Source: Fidelibacterota bacterium
Lineage (GTDB): Bacteria; Fidelibacterota; Marinisomatia; Marinisomatales; TCS55
NCBI GenBank assembly: GCA_014239505.1
Contig: JAAZYT010000052.1
Location: 1 to 15,440, forward strand
Direction of reading: 5' to 3'
Length of the DNA stretch: 15,440 nucleotides
Positions within the stretch are counted from its first letter, which is position 1. Each line of letters starts with the position of its first letter. The notes beneath the pieces are model-generated. The model was not told the DNA's origin. It searched no databases and worked only from the letters and a program-made list of their open reading frames with translations. Positions 1-7,131 of this stretch are shown here, piece after piece. The translations under genes were made by a program, and so were the position numbers.

Positions 1-127
1 AAGTAAAAGGAAGGTCATCTTTACTTTGGAAATATGAAATAACCGTATTCCATTCTTCGTCAGTATAATCAAAACTAGGCATTCTAGCCTGTAAGTGAGG
101 TCTAACCATAGAAATATTTTTAAACCA
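1..127 (-). pseudogene. Partial duplicate of the octaheme cytochrome c gene (runs off window)
   Basis: This stretch aligns without gaps to bases 977-1103 of the full octaheme gene, with two mismatches. It corresponds to residues W820-T861, which include the RMPSF loop that supplies the probable distal Met of the seventh heme site. The difference at base 38 is synonymous (Ile849); the one at base 7 changes Leu860 to Phe. At the upstream side homology stops exactly at a codon boundary, where the copy has TAG (bases 128-130) instead of the Asn819 codon. No CxxCH motif lies inside the visible part. The first in-frame ATG is at 107-109, so the visible piece lacks any complete heme domain. The copy continues past base 1, so its true length and downstream end are unknown. 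It may be a recent partial tandem duplication, the start of a truncated second gene, or an assembly artefact. Confidence 0.8.
1..127. repeat. Direct repeat, left copy
   Basis: First member of a direct repeat pair in the same orientation; its partner is at 977-1103. The two match at 125 of 127 positions, differing at bases 7 and 38. The left boundary lies beyond the window, so the repeat may be longer. Confidence 0.93.
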
Positions 128-324
128 CTAAACTTCATTTTTATCTAATAAATAATAATTTTTTGTTTCATATAAAATCCACTTATCTATTAAGTAAAAT
201 ACTAAAGTAATATATTTTATTTATATTAAACTTGAGAAAATTATTTAGATAAATATAATTGACCTTTTTTAATAAACATAATAAAGAGACTTAAATAAAA
301 AAATTATGCTCTTAAAATCAACAT
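128..324. other. AT-rich non-coding stretch
   Basis: About 200 bases lie between the duplicated fragment and the small plus-strand gene. The sequence is extremely AT-rich and I see no coding frame in it. It holds a possible plus-strand promoter (232-259) and the left arm of an imperfect inverted repeat (306-340). Confidence 0.6.
232..259 (+). promoter_or_regulatory. Candidate promoter for the small Cys-rich protein gene
   Basis: TTGAGA (232-237) is followed after 16 bases by a perfect TATAAT (254-259) on the plus strand. Transcription would start near base 266, leaving a leader of roughly 58 bases before the ATG at 325. Such matches arise easily in AT-rich DNA, so this is only a candidate. 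Confidence 0.35.
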
Positions 325-340
325 ATGCTTTCAAGAGTAT
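306..340 (-). terminator. Weak inverted repeat, possible terminator of the cytochrome operon
   Basis: Arms ATGCTCTT (306-313) and AAGAGTAT (333-340) pair over eight positions, one being a G-U pair, around a 19-base loop. Read on the minus strand the hairpin is followed by a run of seven T (plus bases 297-303), as in an intrinsic terminator. The stem is AT-rich, the loop is long, and it lies about 170 bases past the octaheme stop. The loop also contains the start codon of the plus-strand gene, so another role or no role is possible. Confidence 0.2.
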
Positions 341-501
341 TTTTAATAAAACAAGGTAAATGCTGTGGGAATGGTTGCCTGATGTGTCCTTATACAAATA
401 GGCACAGTGGCCAATCAAATAAAATAAAAAAAGAAGTCCTTAATAATTTAGAAAAATGGGAATCGCTAGCTTTAAAAAACGTAAAATTAAAATCAGAGTA
501 A
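325..501 (+). CDS. Small Cys-rich protein with CCGNGC..CPY motif (DUF5522-like)
   Basis: This 58-residue open frame is the only plus-strand gene I can support. It contains GKCCGNGCLMCPYTNRHSG (residues 11-29): four cysteines at 13, 14, 18 and 21 in a C-C-x3-C-x2-C arrangement followed by Pro-Tyr, with His27 nearby. From memory this resembles the short family DUF5522, whose hallmark is CCG.GCrHCPY; here Leu-Met replaces the usual Arg-His pair. The function is unknown; the cysteines suggest a metal or iron-sulfur site (inference). The rest (residues 34-58) is a lysine-rich, probably helical tail. The start is the first ATG after an in-frame stop at 313-315; no clear Shine-Dalgarno sequence precedes it. 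Its stop codon lies 11 bases from that of the octaheme gene, so the two genes converge and their transcripts probably overlap. Confidence 0.72.
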   Translation: MLSRVFLIKQGKCCGNGCLMCPYTNRHSGQSNKIKKEVLNNLEKWESLALKNVKLKSE

Positions 502-512
502 TCTCAGATTAA

Positions 513-3500
513 TTACTCCCAGTCTTCGTCACCCCAATCATCATCTTCTTCAATAATAAATCCATATCCATTAGATGATATATGTCTTCTAACAATTGCT
601 GAAACATCTTTACGACCACTCATCCCCCACATCCAGTCGTTTAAAGCTTTATAAAGTTTCGTACTATCAGTACTAATCTTTGCAACATCTTTACCCCATA
701 CTTCAACTACAGAATTAACTGGCTCTTCAGTAGGGATATAAGGTGCTGGCATTTTAGTCCCAGGCATAACATCTTGAGGATTAGTAAACCATTCCACTAG
801 CCATTCCGGTCTTAAACGCTCTTTTGTTAATACTAAATTAGGTGCCCATGTAAGAGCAGCTTGTTTTGGCTTTTCTTCTCCATAAAAATGGCAATTATTA
901 CAAGCACCCATTTCAGCAATTCTTTCACCTGCCTTATATGAAGATGAATTTTTTACAAAATTATGAGGGTTTTCATAAGTAAGAGGAAGGTCATCTTTAC
1001 TTTGGAAATATGAGATAACCGTATTCCATTCTTCGTCAGTATAATCAAAACTAGGCATTCTAGCCTGTAAGTGAGGTCTAACCATAGAAATATTTTTAAA
1101 CCAATTTAGTAGCCATTGAGGTTGAGTTTTTCTACCCTGTGTATTCAATATAGGAGGGCTAAAACTTTGAACTAAGCTCATGTCTTCTGCATTTGTATTA
1201 TCAGCAACTTGCCTTAACCAGTCAGAAGTTGAAGTCCAAATTGCACCTCCCTTGCCATCTATTTTATGACATCCCATACAATTATTTGTATGAATAAATT
1301 GTTCGCCTTTTGTTACAGCTAAATATTTTGGAGTTTTTTCAGGTAGTTTTGTTGGAGGTATTTCATCTTTAACAAGGCCCATAATCAAGGTGACTAAAGA
1401 TTTTATCTCTTTATCTTCTAATCCAAAATGAGGCATCCTTGATTTTTCTAGAGGTTTCAATTGTTTAACTGAAATAGTTCCATCATCATTTGGAATCAAA
1501 TCAAATTTTTCAGGTTGATCTAGTTTGTTATAAAACCAATCCCACTTTGTATGATCTATTTTATCATGCCAAAAACCAAAATCAAGTTTTGATATGAGTT
1601 TACTTCCTTCATAATTAAGAGCGATACCTATCGGTTTCCTATCTTCAAAACCGTCAATATTATGGCATGAATAACATCCGTAGTGCCCAATTAGATTTTT
1701 CCCAGAAAGAACTAATTTTTCTTTTGAAGACATATCTTCTAAGATTTTTTCAACTTGCCTTGTTGAATTCACTTGAGATAAGAAATCAGAAGTTATTTCA
1801 TCTAAAATTGTTTCGTCTATATTAGGGACTAATCTTTCATCAAAATCTTTAATTTTATCTTCAATAAGATAGCTAGCAATATCGCTTGCTTCTTTATTTG
1901 TTAACCTAAGATTTGGCATTTTTGTACCTGGATGATATGAGTATGGATTTTTTAACCAACTAAACAACCATTCTTCTGTTGTTTTTGAACCTAAACCAAT
2001 AAGGTTTGGTCCTTGTTGTAGCCTTATATTTTCATAAGATGGTTCATATGATTCATCGACCTCTGGTTGAATTTGATGACACCCCATACAACCATACGAA
2101 GCAACTAGCAGTGCTCCATTTTCTGGATCTCCACTCTTAAGTCCTTTTGCCAAATTATAATCTTCTGAGTACTCATATAAGTATTCGGTCATTGCCAAAG
2201 TTTCTTGTTCAGAACGCAGTATATCTTCAGGGGAACTATTATTCCCTTTTTTAAAGAAATGTGGCATCCATGTATTATGTCTAAATGCTCTTGGTTCCAT
2301 AATCCATCGATAGACCCAATCTTTATCTGCTTTAGAAGCTAACTTATAAAGACTAGGACCAGGTTTAGGAGTGTCTTCCCAACGATCCATTGAGTGACAT
2401 GAATAACAACCAGCTTTTTCAAATGTAGCCATACCTAACGTCAGCGTCTCAGCACCAACCACAGGCATATTGTCACTATGACATTTGAAACATCCTGCTT
2501 CAACATATTGAGCAGGTAACATCTTATCTTCCCAATAATGAAGAGCTTCCCATCCATATTTTTCCTTCCACTCTTTCGCTTGGATTTCATCTTTAGGCAT
2601 ATGACCAGAAGAAATAAAATCTGTACCTCTACCTCTTCCAGCATGACAAGAGGTACATCCATATTCACTCATTGGATGTGGTGAGCTACCTCCAGCAAAT
2701 TCATCTAAACGTGGATGAGTTGTATATGGTTGAGGTTGGTCCTCAAATCCCTTCTTATCAATTCCTACATGGCAAGTCATACAACGATCAACTTTAGGCA
2801 TTCCCATATATACTAGATCTTCTTTTAAATCATTTACAACAACCTGTTTAACATCATAATAAGGATCAATAAAATCAATTACAGGTAAATCTCTAACAAT
2901 ATTGGCAACTTTATTTGAAAGGTTCATTGATTCTGGATCAAGTTTTGTTAAACGACGTTCTAAAAGAAGTTTTTCTTTTGATACAGAAAAAATTGCATCT
3001 TCATATTTTTTTATATTTGCATTGATAAGTTTTAACTCATCACTTAATTCATCTATTTCTGATTGTTTATTTTCAGCTACTAAAAAGACTTTATCAGTTT
3101 TTGTACGAAGTTTATTATATTTTTTTTCTGCTTCTTCAATATTGCCATGTCCAAATAGGGCTTCTTCGTATGCGTAACGCTGAGCATCCATATCAGCCTT
3201 ACTAAATTGAAAATCTTGGTTGATTTTATATAATTCAATATTTAAAAGTTTTATTTTGCTATTAATATCTTCAACTTTCGCTGATTCTAATTCTAAATCA
3301 CTTCTACTTTTACTAAGAGCGTTTATTAAACTTTCATATTCATCGCTATCTTCTAAAGCAACTTTTTCAAGATTAATATCTTGCTTCACTTTCTCAATCT
3401 CAATTTTTCTAAATTCTATTTGGTACTTTTTCCATGGTCTATTAAAGTCATCTGCAAAAACTAATATCCAAAAAGCAGTGAATAAAATACTAGATAAAGC

Positions 3501-3560
3501 AAACCATTTATTTAGCTTAAGTATATTGTAGTATCGTTCCTGATTATTTGAATTATTCAT
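513..3560 (-). CDS. Membrane-anchored octaheme c-type cytochrome with coiled-coil stalk
   Basis: Likely electron-accepting c-type subunit of the Rieske/cytochrome b complex encoded just upstream, replacing cytochrome c1 or f. The 1015 residues contain a short cytoplasmic N-terminus, one membrane helix (about 18-36), and a charged coiled-coil stalk (about 45-210). Eight CxxCH sites follow at residues 260, 302, 357, 385, 491, 629, 761 and 887. Sites four to eight each precede a W-rich helix and a MP loop: Met432, 548, 709, 835 and 937 are the probable distal ligands, so the C-terminal part looks like five tandem class-I cytochrome c domains. The first three sites lack such a loop and may be bis-His. 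The tail (1004-1015) is very acidic. It is the last gene of the operon, 15 bases after cytochrome b C. Exact function and redox partner are inferred. A partial copy of its residues 820-861 lies at 1-127. Confidence 0.9.
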   Translation of the reverse strand: MNNSNNQERYYNILKLNKWFALSSILFTAFWILVFADDFNRPWKKYQIEFRKIEIEKVKQDINLEKVALEDSDEYESLINALSKSRSDLELESAKVEDINSKIKLLNIELYKINQDFQFSKADMDAQRYAYEEALFGHGNIEEAEKKYNKLRTKTDKVFLVAENKQSEIDELSDELKLINANIKKYEDAIFSVSKEKLLLERRLTKLDPESMNLSNKVANIVRDLPVIDFIDPYYDVKQVVVNDLKEDLVYMGMPKVDRCMTCHVGIDKKGFEDQPQPYTTHPRLDEFAGGSSPHPMSEYGCTSCHAGRGRGTDFISSGHMPKDEIQAKEWKEKYGWEALHYWEDKMLPAQYVEAGCFKCHSDNMPVVGAETLTLGMATFEKAGCYSCHSMDRWEDTPKPGPSLYKLASKADKDWVYRWIMEPRAFRHNTWMPHFFKKGNNSSPEDILRSEQETLAMTEYLYEYSEDYNLAKGLKSGDPENGALLVASYGCMGCHQIQPEVDESYEPSYENIRLQQGPNLIGLGSKTTEEWLFSWLKNPYSYHPGTKMPNLRLTNKEASDIASYLIEDKIKDFDERLVPNIDETILDEITSDFLSQVNSTRQVEKILEDMSSKEKLVLSGKNLIGHYGCYSCHNIDGFEDRKPIGIALNYEGSKLISKLDFGFWHDKIDHTKWDWFYNKLDQPEKFDLIPNDDGTISVKQLKPLEKSRMPHFGLEDKEIKSLVTLIMGLVKDEIPPTKLPEKTPKYLAVTKGEQFIHTNNCMGCHKIDGKGGAIWTSTSDWLRQVADNTNAEDMSLVQSFSPPILNTQGRKTQPQWLLNWFKNISMVRPHLQARMPSFDYTDEEWNTVISYFQSKDDLPLTYENPHNFVKNSSSYKAGERIAEMGACNNCHFYGEEKPKQAALTWAPNLVLTKERLRPEWLVEWFTNPQDVMPGTKMPAPYIPTEEPVNSVVEVWGKDVAKISTDSTKLYKALNDWMWGMSGRKDVSAIVRRHISSNGYGFIIEEDDDWGDEDWE
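977..1103. repeat. Direct repeat, right copy (inside octaheme gene)
   Basis: Second member of the direct repeat pair, lying inside the intact octaheme cytochrome gene. The gene continues uninterrupted on both sides, so this copy is the likely source and the copy at 1-127 the derived one. Confidence 0.93.
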
Positions 3561-3575
3561 ATATGAGGATATATT

Positions 3576-4694
3576 TTAAAAATTAAAGAAATACTCAGGG
3601 ATTGATATAAGATATTTAAGATTGAAGAGCCACCTTAGATACATTTTTACTGGGAGGAGGGCTCCAAAAATCATAAGAACTACAAAAATTGAATAACGTG
3701 AAGGGCCTAAATCCTCATAAGACTTTTTTAAGAAAGTTTTAGCTAACAATACTGGTAAAACGGCAATCAGGATAAACATAATCAGTAGACCTGGTGCTTC
3801 TCTTAAAAGTATAGATTGTGGAAGTCCAATTTCTAACCATTTTACAAAAATTATTTCAGAAAGATTTACATTTGTTAGCGCCTCTAGTCTGTGAGAATCC
3901 CAATATTCAAATGGGCCGAAGAATCCCCAGTTTGGTCCTCTCAAGAATGTTCCTATAACGATTAGTACATTCCATAAAATTAGCCAACCAAATAAATAGA
4001 TAGAGAGAGAAAGTTTTCTGTTTTTAAAGCTATAGTAGCCAGAACCATTTGGATCTCTATCAAGGTAGGGAATTGCCATTAAACCAATAATAATAAAAGT
4101 TGGTAATACTACACCCGCATACCATGGATCAAAATAGACTAGCATCTCTTGTAGTCCTAAAAAATACCAAGGAGCCTTAGCGGGATTAGGAGATTCAGCT
4201 GGATTTGCAGGTTGTTCTAGGGGCGCTGGGAGACCAATTGACCATATTAACATAAAAGCAGAAAACAGTATAAGTGAGATAAGCTCAACATATACTAAAT
4301 CAGGCCAAACTAATACTTTATCATTCGGTGCATCATAATGCTCATCAACTGATTTTCCTTGATCTATTAATTCATCATTCTTATATGCTTGACTCATTGA
4401 TAGCCAGGTGAAAAAGATAAGTAATAGAATAAGTCCAGAAATAGGAACATTGTCTGGTTTTAAAACAATACTTCTAAAATTATAATCTCCTAGTCCAAAA
4501 ATAAAAAAAGCAATAGTAACAACCGTCATCAACAAAAGACCTTTTCCAGTCCATAGTTTATCTAGATGCAAACGCTTATTTACTTTATAAAACCAATTAG
4601 TTGGTGGAAATACAAAGGGGAAAAGTACTATGACAGCAGTTACTAATATAGTTGGGTTAGAAATATAATTAATTAGTGATTTAAAGGCTTCCAT
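3576..4694 (-). CDS. Cytochrome b C-terminal (subunit IV-like) protein, about eight membrane helices
   Basis: C-terminal half of a split cytochrome b, completing the quinol-oxidation (Qo) site of the complex. Of 372 residues, the central APWYFLGLQEM (174-184) is the counterpart of the PEWY loop; the residue before Trp-Tyr is Pro instead of Glu, and a Glu follows at 183. Hydrophobic segments at about 12-30, 52-68, 85-103, 132-153, 190-210, 230-250, 300-320 and 335-356 suggest eight membrane helices, against three in b6f subunit IV. It thus carries extra helices at both ends. FLRGPNWGFFGPFEYWD (250-266) resembles a loop I recall from bc complexes that partner with multiheme cytochromes. It starts six bases after the cytochrome b6-like stop and ends 15 bases before the octaheme gene. 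Family assignment is firm; helix count is by eye. Confidence 0.88.
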   Translation of the reverse strand: MEAFKSLINYISNPTILVTAVIVLFPFVFPPTNWFYKVNKRLHLDKLWTGKGLLLMTVVTIAFFIFGLGDYNFRSIVLKPDNVPISGLILLLIFFTWLSMSQAYKNDELIDQGKSVDEHYDAPNDKVLVWPDLVYVELISLILFSAFMLIWSIGLPAPLEQPANPAESPNPAKAPWYFLGLQEMLVYFDPWYAGVVLPTFIIIGLMAIPYLDRDPNGSGYYSFKNRKLSLSIYLFGWLILWNVLIVIGTFLRGPNWGFFGPFEYWDSHRLEALTNVNLSEIIFVKWLEIGLPQSILLREAPGLLIMFILIAVLPVLLAKTFLKKSYEDLGPSRYSIFVVLMIFGALLPVKMYLRWLFNLKYLISIPEYFFNF

Positions 4695-4700
4695 AATTTT

Positions 4701-5489
4701 TTATACCGGAGTGGAGATACCGCCATCCTTCCGAATCCTCCAAAAATGAACTGCCATAAATATCATAATAATAAACGGAAGACCAATACAATGCAGTACA
4801 TAAAAACGAAGTAAAGTTGCTTCTCCTAAAAACCTTCCACCTATTAATCCAAAACGTGCATCACTAACTTTGGTAATAAAATTAATATCACCAATTGCTA
4901 ATAAAGCTGAACCAGGACCTTCTGCACCTAATAAAGGAGTTGCACCAGCCATGTTAGATCCGACTGCGATTGCCCAAATGGCTAATTGATCCCAAGGCAA
5001 CAAATAACCTGTAAAACTAAGTAAAAGTGTTAAAACAAGAAGAATAACACCAATCGCCCAGTTGAATTCTCTGGGAGGTTTATAAGATCCTGTCATAAAT
5101 ACTCGGAACATATGTAACCATACAGTAATAACCATCGCATGTGCTCCCCATCTATGAATTTCACGCATGATTCCAAAAGGAACTTGTTCTGAAAGATCAA
5201 TCATATCAGTATATGCGTATTCAATAGTTGGCCTGTAATAAAACATCAATAATATTCCAGAAATGGTCAATATTAAAAATATAAAGAAAGAAAGTCCTCC
5301 CATGCACCAAGTGAACTTTAACTTAACTGCATGTTTTGGTAAACGGACAGGGTGTAAGTGTAAAAAAACTGAATTCAAAACTACCATCATACGCTGTCGT
5401 CTTGATTTTGGGACACCGCCGCCTCGGAAAATTGAGGTCCAAACCTGTCCTACAGAAAATTTTTCTAGTAAACTTTTTTTATCACTCAT
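4701..5489 (-). CDS. petB: Cytochrome b6-like diheme subunit with a probable heme c_n cysteine
   Basis: N-terminal half of a split cytochrome b, carrying the two b hemes that pass electrons across the membrane. The 262 residues form four helices (about 60-84, 112-133, 143-166, 226-250). Heme ligands are His112 and His126 in helix B and His233 and His248 in helix D; the 15-residue spacing in helix D is the b6 type rather than the mitochondrial bc1 type. HRWGAH, TGSYKPPRE and GYLLPWDQ match cytochrome b6 closely. Cys62 in WCMGG falls exactly, without gaps, on spinach b6 Cys35 (YCLGG), which binds heme c_n covalently; Cys to the YYRP motif is 22 residues in both. It follows the Rieske gene by 15 bases. 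The symbol is by homology to b6; the organism is not photosynthetic on this evidence. Confidence 0.92.
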   Translation of the reverse strand: MSDKKSLLEKFSVGQVWTSIFRGGGVPKSRRQRMMVVLNSVFLHLHPVRLPKHAVKLKFTWCMGGLSFFIFLILTISGILLMFYYRPTIEYAYTDMIDLSEQVPFGIMREIHRWGAHAMVITVWLHMFRVFMTGSYKPPREFNWAIGVILLVLTLLLSFTGYLLPWDQLAIWAIAVGSNMAGATPLLGAEGPGSALLAIGDINFITKVSDARFGLIGGRFLGEATLLRFYVLHCIGLPFIIMIFMAVHFWRIRKDGGISTPV

Positions 5490-5504
5490 TTTATTACTAT
5501 TATT

Positions 5505-6077
5505 TTATACTTTTAAAAATGCCTCAGGGTCAGTCCATTGCCCTTTTTCTTGTTGGTACTTTTGATTTTTATCTACAATGATTTCACCATCATCAGCTAA
5601 TGTAATTTTAAAACGTTCCAATGGTCTAGGAGCAGGACCTTCAAAATGTATACCTGTTATTCTAAATCCACTTCCATGACAAGGACATTTAAATTTTTTA
5701 GCTGTTGGTTGCCAGTTTGGTGTGCAGCCTAAATGAGTACAAGTTGTAGACAAAGCATATATACCATCATCATTTCTTACCATCCATACACCAAATTTTT
5801 CTTTCCACCTTAAGTCAACTTGCCCCTTTGTATAATCGTCAGGGAAACCGGCTCTAAAAGTTTGGACAGGTTCAAAAAGTACATTGGGAAAGAAAAATCT
5901 AAGCATCATCGTAAAATATCCACCAGTTGCTGCAATGAAAGCAATCCAACCAACTGATAACCATGAGAAAAAAGATCGGCGAGAAACTTCAGATCCTTCC
6001 TTAGCTTTATTTAAAGCTGCGGGAGGAGGACTTGACGGAGTTATACTTACTGTTTTTTTATCTGTAGCCTTAGGCAT
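5505..6077 (-). CDS. petC: Rieske [2Fe-2S] iron-sulfur protein
   Basis: Iron-sulfur subunit that takes the first electron from quinol at the Qo site and hands it to the c-type subunit. The 190-residue protein has CTHLGC (113-118) and CPCHGS (131-136): cluster ligands Cys113, His115, Cys131, His134 and the disulfide pair Cys118/Cys133 are all present. RPLERF (151-156) closes the cluster domain. The N-terminus is Pro/Lys-rich, then SRRSFF (32-37) precedes one hydrophobic segment (about 41-60), a pattern consistent with Tat export and an uncleaved membrane anchor as is usual for Rieske subunits. It starts 11 bases after the HEAT-repeat gene and precedes the cytochrome b6-like gene by 15 bases. 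No obvious Shine-Dalgarno sequence is visible. Highly confident. Confidence 0.95.
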   Translation of the reverse strand: MPKATDKKTVSITPSSPPPAALNKAKEGSEVSRRSFFSWLSVGWIAFIAATGGYFTMMLRFFFPNVLFEPVQTFRAGFPDDYTKGQVDLRWKEKFGVWMVRNDDGIYALSTTCTHLGCTPNWQPTAKKFKCPCHGSGFRITGIHFEGPAPRPLERFKITLADDGEIIVDKNQKYQQEKGQWTDPEAFLKV

Positions 6078-6088
6078 GTGGACATCTA

Positions 6089-6958
6089 TTATTCAAAGTT
6101 TAGTAATGCTATACGAGCAGCCTCTCGTATTTTCAAATTAGAATCTCTCTCTTTTAACTCTAATAATGATTGTTTTAGATCAGAATCTTGTATCAATGGT
6201 GCAACATTAATTGCCACCATCATGGCTTGAACTTGCTCTACTTTATCAATATTAGAGAAGGAATTTAAATACTTTCTATCTAATAGGTCTAATATAATTC
6301 TTCTACCACTTGAATTTTTTTGTTTTGCAAGCGCGATTGCTGCATCCCATCGTACGTTTGGCTCAATATCAGCCAACATTTTTTCAAGAGGCAAAGTAGA
6401 ATTAGGATCATTAATTTTACCAAGAGCTATAACTGACTGTAATCTAACTTGTGGATCCGGACTATCAAGTAACCCTAATAAATGCACTACAGCTCTATTA
6501 TCTTTTAAGTTGCCTAATGCAAAAGCACAGGCCATAATAATTTCATTATCATTTTGATCTAATGCTTTAATAATTGTTTCCACATATCTTTTGTCACCTG
6601 TTGCACCCATTGCAATTGCTAAAAACTGCCTAATACGTATATCTCTATCATTAATAGCATATTCAAATGTCGTAATCATTTCAGTAACAAAACGATTATC
6701 CTTTGGAACCATTTTTGGATTCGATAATATTTTGGATAACTCAAATGCTCCTTGCCATCTTTTAGTTGCACCACCAATTTTTACATCCTCAAGATAATCT
6801 TGTGCTGTATTAGGCTCAGCAGTCATTATTCGAGTTACAAGGAAAATTAAAACAGCAAAAATTGCAATGATAAATGGAACTACAAAAAAGCTGTGAACAA
6901 CGACCCTCAGAGCAGATTTTTTTTGCGGGTTTTGATCTATATTATTTTCAATATCCAT
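6089..6958 (-). CDS. Membrane-anchored HEAT-repeat protein, first gene of the Rieske/cytochrome b operon
   Basis: A 289-residue protein with a short basic N-terminus, one membrane helix (about 20-44) and then about six alpha-helical repeats (roughly 64-100, 105-135, 138-165, 168-197, 200-230, 240-289). The units show the HEAT pattern, for example ALGNLKDNRAVVHLLGLL (147-164) and VRLQSVIALGKINDP (171-185). The positive residues before the helix predict that the repeats lie on the periplasmic side. HEAT repeats usually bind proteins, so a role in assembly or as an accessory subunit of the complex is inferred from position, not shown. No cofactor motif is present. It begins 19 bases after the 3' end of tRNA-Leu and lacks a visible Shine-Dalgarno sequence. 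Confidence 0.85.
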   Translation of the reverse strand: MDIENNIDQNPQKKSALRVVVHSFFVVPFIIAIFAVLIFLVTRIMTAEPNTAQDYLEDVKIGGATKRWQGAFELSKILSNPKMVPKDNRFVTEMITTFEYAINDRDIRIRQFLAIAMGATGDKRYVETIIKALDQNDNEIIMACAFALGNLKDNRAVVHLLGLLDSPDPQVRLQSVIALGKINDPNSTLPLEKMLADIEPNVRWDAAIALAKQKNSSGRRIILDLLDRKYLNSFSNIDKVEQVQAMMVAINVAPLIQDSDLKQSLLELKERDSNLKIREAARIALLNFE

Positions 6959-6977
6959 TTATTTCAATAATTAATTG

Positions 6978-7059
6978 TGCCGCGGAAAGGACTCGAACCT
7001 TCACGCCTTTCGGCACTGGTTCCTAAGACCAGCGTGTCTACCAATTCCACCACCGCGGC
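6978..7059 (-). tRNA. tRNA-Leu (anticodon UAG)
   Basis: The minus strand folds into a complete class II tRNA of 82 bases. The acceptor arms are GCCGCGG and CCGCGGC (7 pairs), the anticodon stem CTGGT/ACCAG encloses the loop CTTAGGA with anticodon TAG, and the long variable arm has the stem GCC-GAAA-GGC. The T arm is GAAGG-TTCGAGT-CCTTT. The discriminator base is A, and the following bases are CAA, so CCA is not encoded and must be added after transcription. It reads CUN leucine codons. It sits between the cystathionine-enzyme gene (72 bases away) and the respiratory operon (19 bases away), both on the same strand. Confidence 0.97.
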
Positions 7060-7067
7060 AAAGATTT

Positions 7068-7097
7068 TTTATGTTAAAAGAGATAATAAAATTACAA
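7068..7097 (-). promoter_or_regulatory. Candidate promoter for tRNA-Leu and the respiratory operon
   Basis: On the minus strand, TTGTAA (plus 7092-7097) is followed after 18 bases by CATAAA (plus 7068-7073), which ends 8 bases before the tRNA. Both boxes match the consensus at four of six positions. Transcription would start at about the first base of the tRNA. Because only 19 bases separate the tRNA from the HEAT-repeat gene, the same promoter could drive the cytochrome operon. Confidence 0.35.
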
Positions 7098-7131
7098 TTT
7101 TGTTTAAGATTATTGAAAGATATAAAGTTTA

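Noticed and set aside
1..138. Open frame on the minus strand starting at ATG 136-138 and running through the duplicated fragment
   Set aside because: It reads the copied cytochrome sequence in a shifted frame, so it is a shadow of the original gene rather than a new protein.
490..512. Imperfect inverted repeat between the two convergent stop codons (AATCAGAG and CTCAGATT)
   Set aside because: The stem has one mismatch in eight and no T run follows on either strand, so it does not look like a terminator.
5263..5581. Plus-strand open frames opposite the cytochrome b6-like gene
   Set aside because: They lie antisense to a gene with intact conserved motifs and show no recognisable family features.
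7080..7131. AAAATT-GT-AATTTT symmetry as a terminator after the cystathionine-enzyme gene
   Set aside because: The arms are A/T only with a two-base loop, which cannot form a stable hairpin.
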